This document shows positions 56,801 through 60,200 of a DNA stretch of 64,000 nt, one piece after another (the first letter of the stretch is position 1; each line of letters begins with the position of its first letter). The stretch is taken from the NCBI GenBank assembly GCA_028554795.2, contig CM068835.1:27034311-27098310 (forward strand), written 5' to 3'. This DNA is from Sinohyriopsis cumingii (lineage: Eukaryota; Mollusca; Bivalvia; Unionida; Unionidae). Below the pieces are notes generated by a model. The model worked only from the letters and a program-made list of their open reading frames with translations, did not search any database and was not told the origin of the DNA. The translations under genes were made by a program, and so were the position numbers.

Positions 56801-57188
56801 CCTATCTTGTGCTGAAAAATGGCGTTAAACCCCACAACAGCCACAACAACATGACTAATACATATGTACTACATTTGTGAACATGTCAACTCAAACAGAC
56901 AAGACAATCATTTTAAAACAATGTTTATTATTTAAAAAACCTCATTGATTGCTCTACTCAGCGGAGAAAGGAAATACAACAGGTGGAAGAAACAGACTTC
57001 TTATGGATTCCTATAAATTCATTTTGGCTAGTATGACATCAGTCTCATCAAGGGACTATTGTTTCTTGGGATATTAAGTTCTCGCCTTATGTCCTTTTAT
57101 AATAAACCTGCACTAAAGCTTCATTTTTCAAAATTTGTAGGACAAATACCATACATATCTGATACCGTTATTATTTTTTTGTTGATAA

Positions 57189-57227
<39 letters not shown>

Positions 57228-60200
57228 ATCTGGCAATTGGCATCATTTCCTATTCATAGAAATAAGTGTATAACCTGTTGACATTTTCATCTCGAACATA
57301 GATTGATATATAATGAAGATTTTATATATACACAGTGACTGTTAATTTTTCTTAGCTTGAAGCAGACTTTTCCATTCTATGCTAATACTTAAGCTGTGGG
57401 GGGGGGGGGTTTACTGACAACAATTACAGCCCATTTATCCAGCAGAAGTAAGCAGCAGTGTTTTGATGCAGAAGTGGGGGTTTGGCACGATATTTTAATA
57501 GTAGGAACAAGAGTTAATGATGATCTGGATCCCCAAACTATTATTAAACAATGATGGAAATTACTAAATAGGTCATCTTTGGGATAAATTAGTTTTCAGT
57601 TAATCTTTTCTGATAAATTTGTACAATCGTCAGCACATATCCCACCACTTCCACCAAACAATAGAGGGCTATTAGAATAGTGAACTAATGTGAAGTTTTA
57701 TCTCCACAATGAATTTTAAAGCAATGTAGTAGTGTTATTCCAATTCTTAAAATGATCAGCCAGCCTGATGTTACTCAGATTGAGTCAGTTAATGTAAGAT
57801 TACATGCCTTTGCATAAACAAGGGCATTTCTGGGAAAACAGACCCTTCATTTTTTGCTATCGTTATGCCTGAGTGACCACTTTTAGGCAGTAAGAAAAGA
57901 GTTTGGTTGGAAAACTTGGGGGGGGGGGGAATTGAAATGGTTACTGAGACCAGATTTGACTGTATGGATGGATGGCGAAAGTTATGTACAGAAATTTGGA
58001 AAACTACTGATAGACATCCATTGGGGTAGACAGGTAAGGAACTTCATTAGCATAGTAATAATTTATAATGGTTTTACGTGAAATTTGTTGGCCTTTAATT
58101 TTAAATTTATATGAATTTCACAACTGAAAGGATATGCTAAGAATTAGTAATTTCCCATTTCTGGACTGTGTTGCGTAGTAGGGACTATTTTTTACACAAT
58201 AATTGATCTGTAATTTTTGTTTTGCCAGTCAACAGAAACCCTATCAATGTTGTATGCTGCTCATCAGGAGGGAAAGAAGAATACAGGCGTGGATGTTGAG
58301 GTAGTACTACTTTGTATGAAATTATCATGTGTAAAATTACTGTATCATGCAATTCAGGTAACATTTGTCTCATAGGGATGCAGCACTATACAATTCATCC
58401 CCCACCCCAACAGTGGAACCAATATTACAATTTTCTACATCTTTCTGTTGCATCCTTCCTTCACCCCAGTTGCAAAATAGAAATACTTACTGACATTTCA
58501 CCATTTCTGTGATAGCTGAAATGAAATAAAACTAATTATCCAAAGCATTTACCATGAAAAAATTCTGAATATACATGTGATTTTATTTAATCTTAGTTTC
58601 ATATTTCCTTCTCCCTGTACCTTCCCCCACCTGCCAATTTTAGAAAAACATATAGCAACATATCTATTTTATTTGTATGTTTTGTACATTAATCTGTTGC
58701 TTTTTTTAAAAAAAATTGTTTAGTTCAGAAGAAATGGAATAAAATGTAAAGGGACCAATAGACTTTTTCCACAGTGTATAGTAACATGTTAAGAGATACA
58801 CCAAATGACTTATTGTTCATACCACATTGATGCCATGAAGCAGTGAGTTGACACTAAGTGAATTGTTCTGGGTCTTAGTTTTCCCAGGGGTACAGAAATC
58901 TGTGTTAAAGTATGCATAATTTTTATCTTTGGATGCATGGAAATTCCTACAGCTTGGTATGCAACATTTTTTGCCAGCGAAATTTTCTTTATTTGATCCA
59001 TTTGTACAAAGTCATTATGAATGATGTTGTGTGCAAGTAATCAAACAGTGTTCAGGTCATTTTAATAGGATTAGGTGATTGGTTATATATGTGCTTAATG
59101 ATTTTTTTGATAGAAAAAGACTGATCATATGTGCTTGTGTGCTTTGATACCACTTTTTGATAAGCATTACTTGGTATAGTTTTAATCCATCATATTAAAA
59201 ATCTTTATACAATGTTTTAAATACTTGCATGCTATCTTATACCAAGTTTAGATAAAGAGTGCCAAGATTTAGGAATTTATTTTGTATGGTGGAGGAATAC
59301 ATACTCTCATAAAGCCGGGGTTCTTTTTGTGTCATGTATACATTCTGTTGATAAAGAAAATAGAATGCCAAAGAGTGAATGTGGAATGAATGATGGAATA
59401 GGACATTCCTATGGGCCAAAAAATGAGAAAACAGTGGAACATCATTAGCTGTGAGAGAAGTATTGCAATGACAACTCAAGGAACACTGAACTTGCAGAGT
59501 TCAACATAATCGCATTAAGAAAAAGTACATTTACTTTTAAAATAAGAAACTATTACGAAACTGATGAGGGTAATGTAGGAAGGTCAGGAACTTAGGATTT
59601 AGTAGAAATTTGCTTGTGTGTTGCCTAAAGATGAAAGTTGGAATTTTTTCTGGGTTTTTTTTATTTATTTTTTTATCGTCCAGTGTCTTTGAAATTTGAT
59701 TGACTTAAAATGGAAATGAGCTAATTAAATATATTACTATAGAAAAGAAAGTGATCTCTTCATTGATTCCTTCTAGCTGCACACAAAATAAGAGAATGAC
59801 AAAGCCATGTCATTGAAAATTGTTACAGTTATAGAATTACAATCATTGCTATCAACCACCCTAATTTTTTCATTCATTTATAATAATACTATTTTATTAT
59901 GAATGATGACATATATATTGGTGAGAAAACAATACATTCATGATGTTTTAAAGCAATACAAGGGGAAAAAAGTATCATTATTGGTACTGCAACTTTAAAT
60001 GTCCTGTGGAAAACCCTAGGTTTGCTTCCTGAAAAAGAGTCCAATTTACAGGGTCGAAAAAATCTATTTATTGTTTGTTAATAAACCTTGACTTTAACAT
60101 TTGATAAATATGTTACAGTATCAAACATGACAAAACCTTATTTTTGATTTTGTCAGTTTTTTGTCTATCTCAGTATATCTTTCTTAAATGATGTAAAAAA

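Larger units (their letters stand above)
56141..58228 (+). other. CCT8: CCT8 intron 13 (2.1 kb)
   Basis: Holds a short tandem at 56166-56240 (CTAAATCACTTCTAATCA variants), a family B SINE (56612-56852), an ATT microsatellite (57187-57226) and two runs of 12 G (57398-57409, 57918-57929). No gene. Confidence 0.8.
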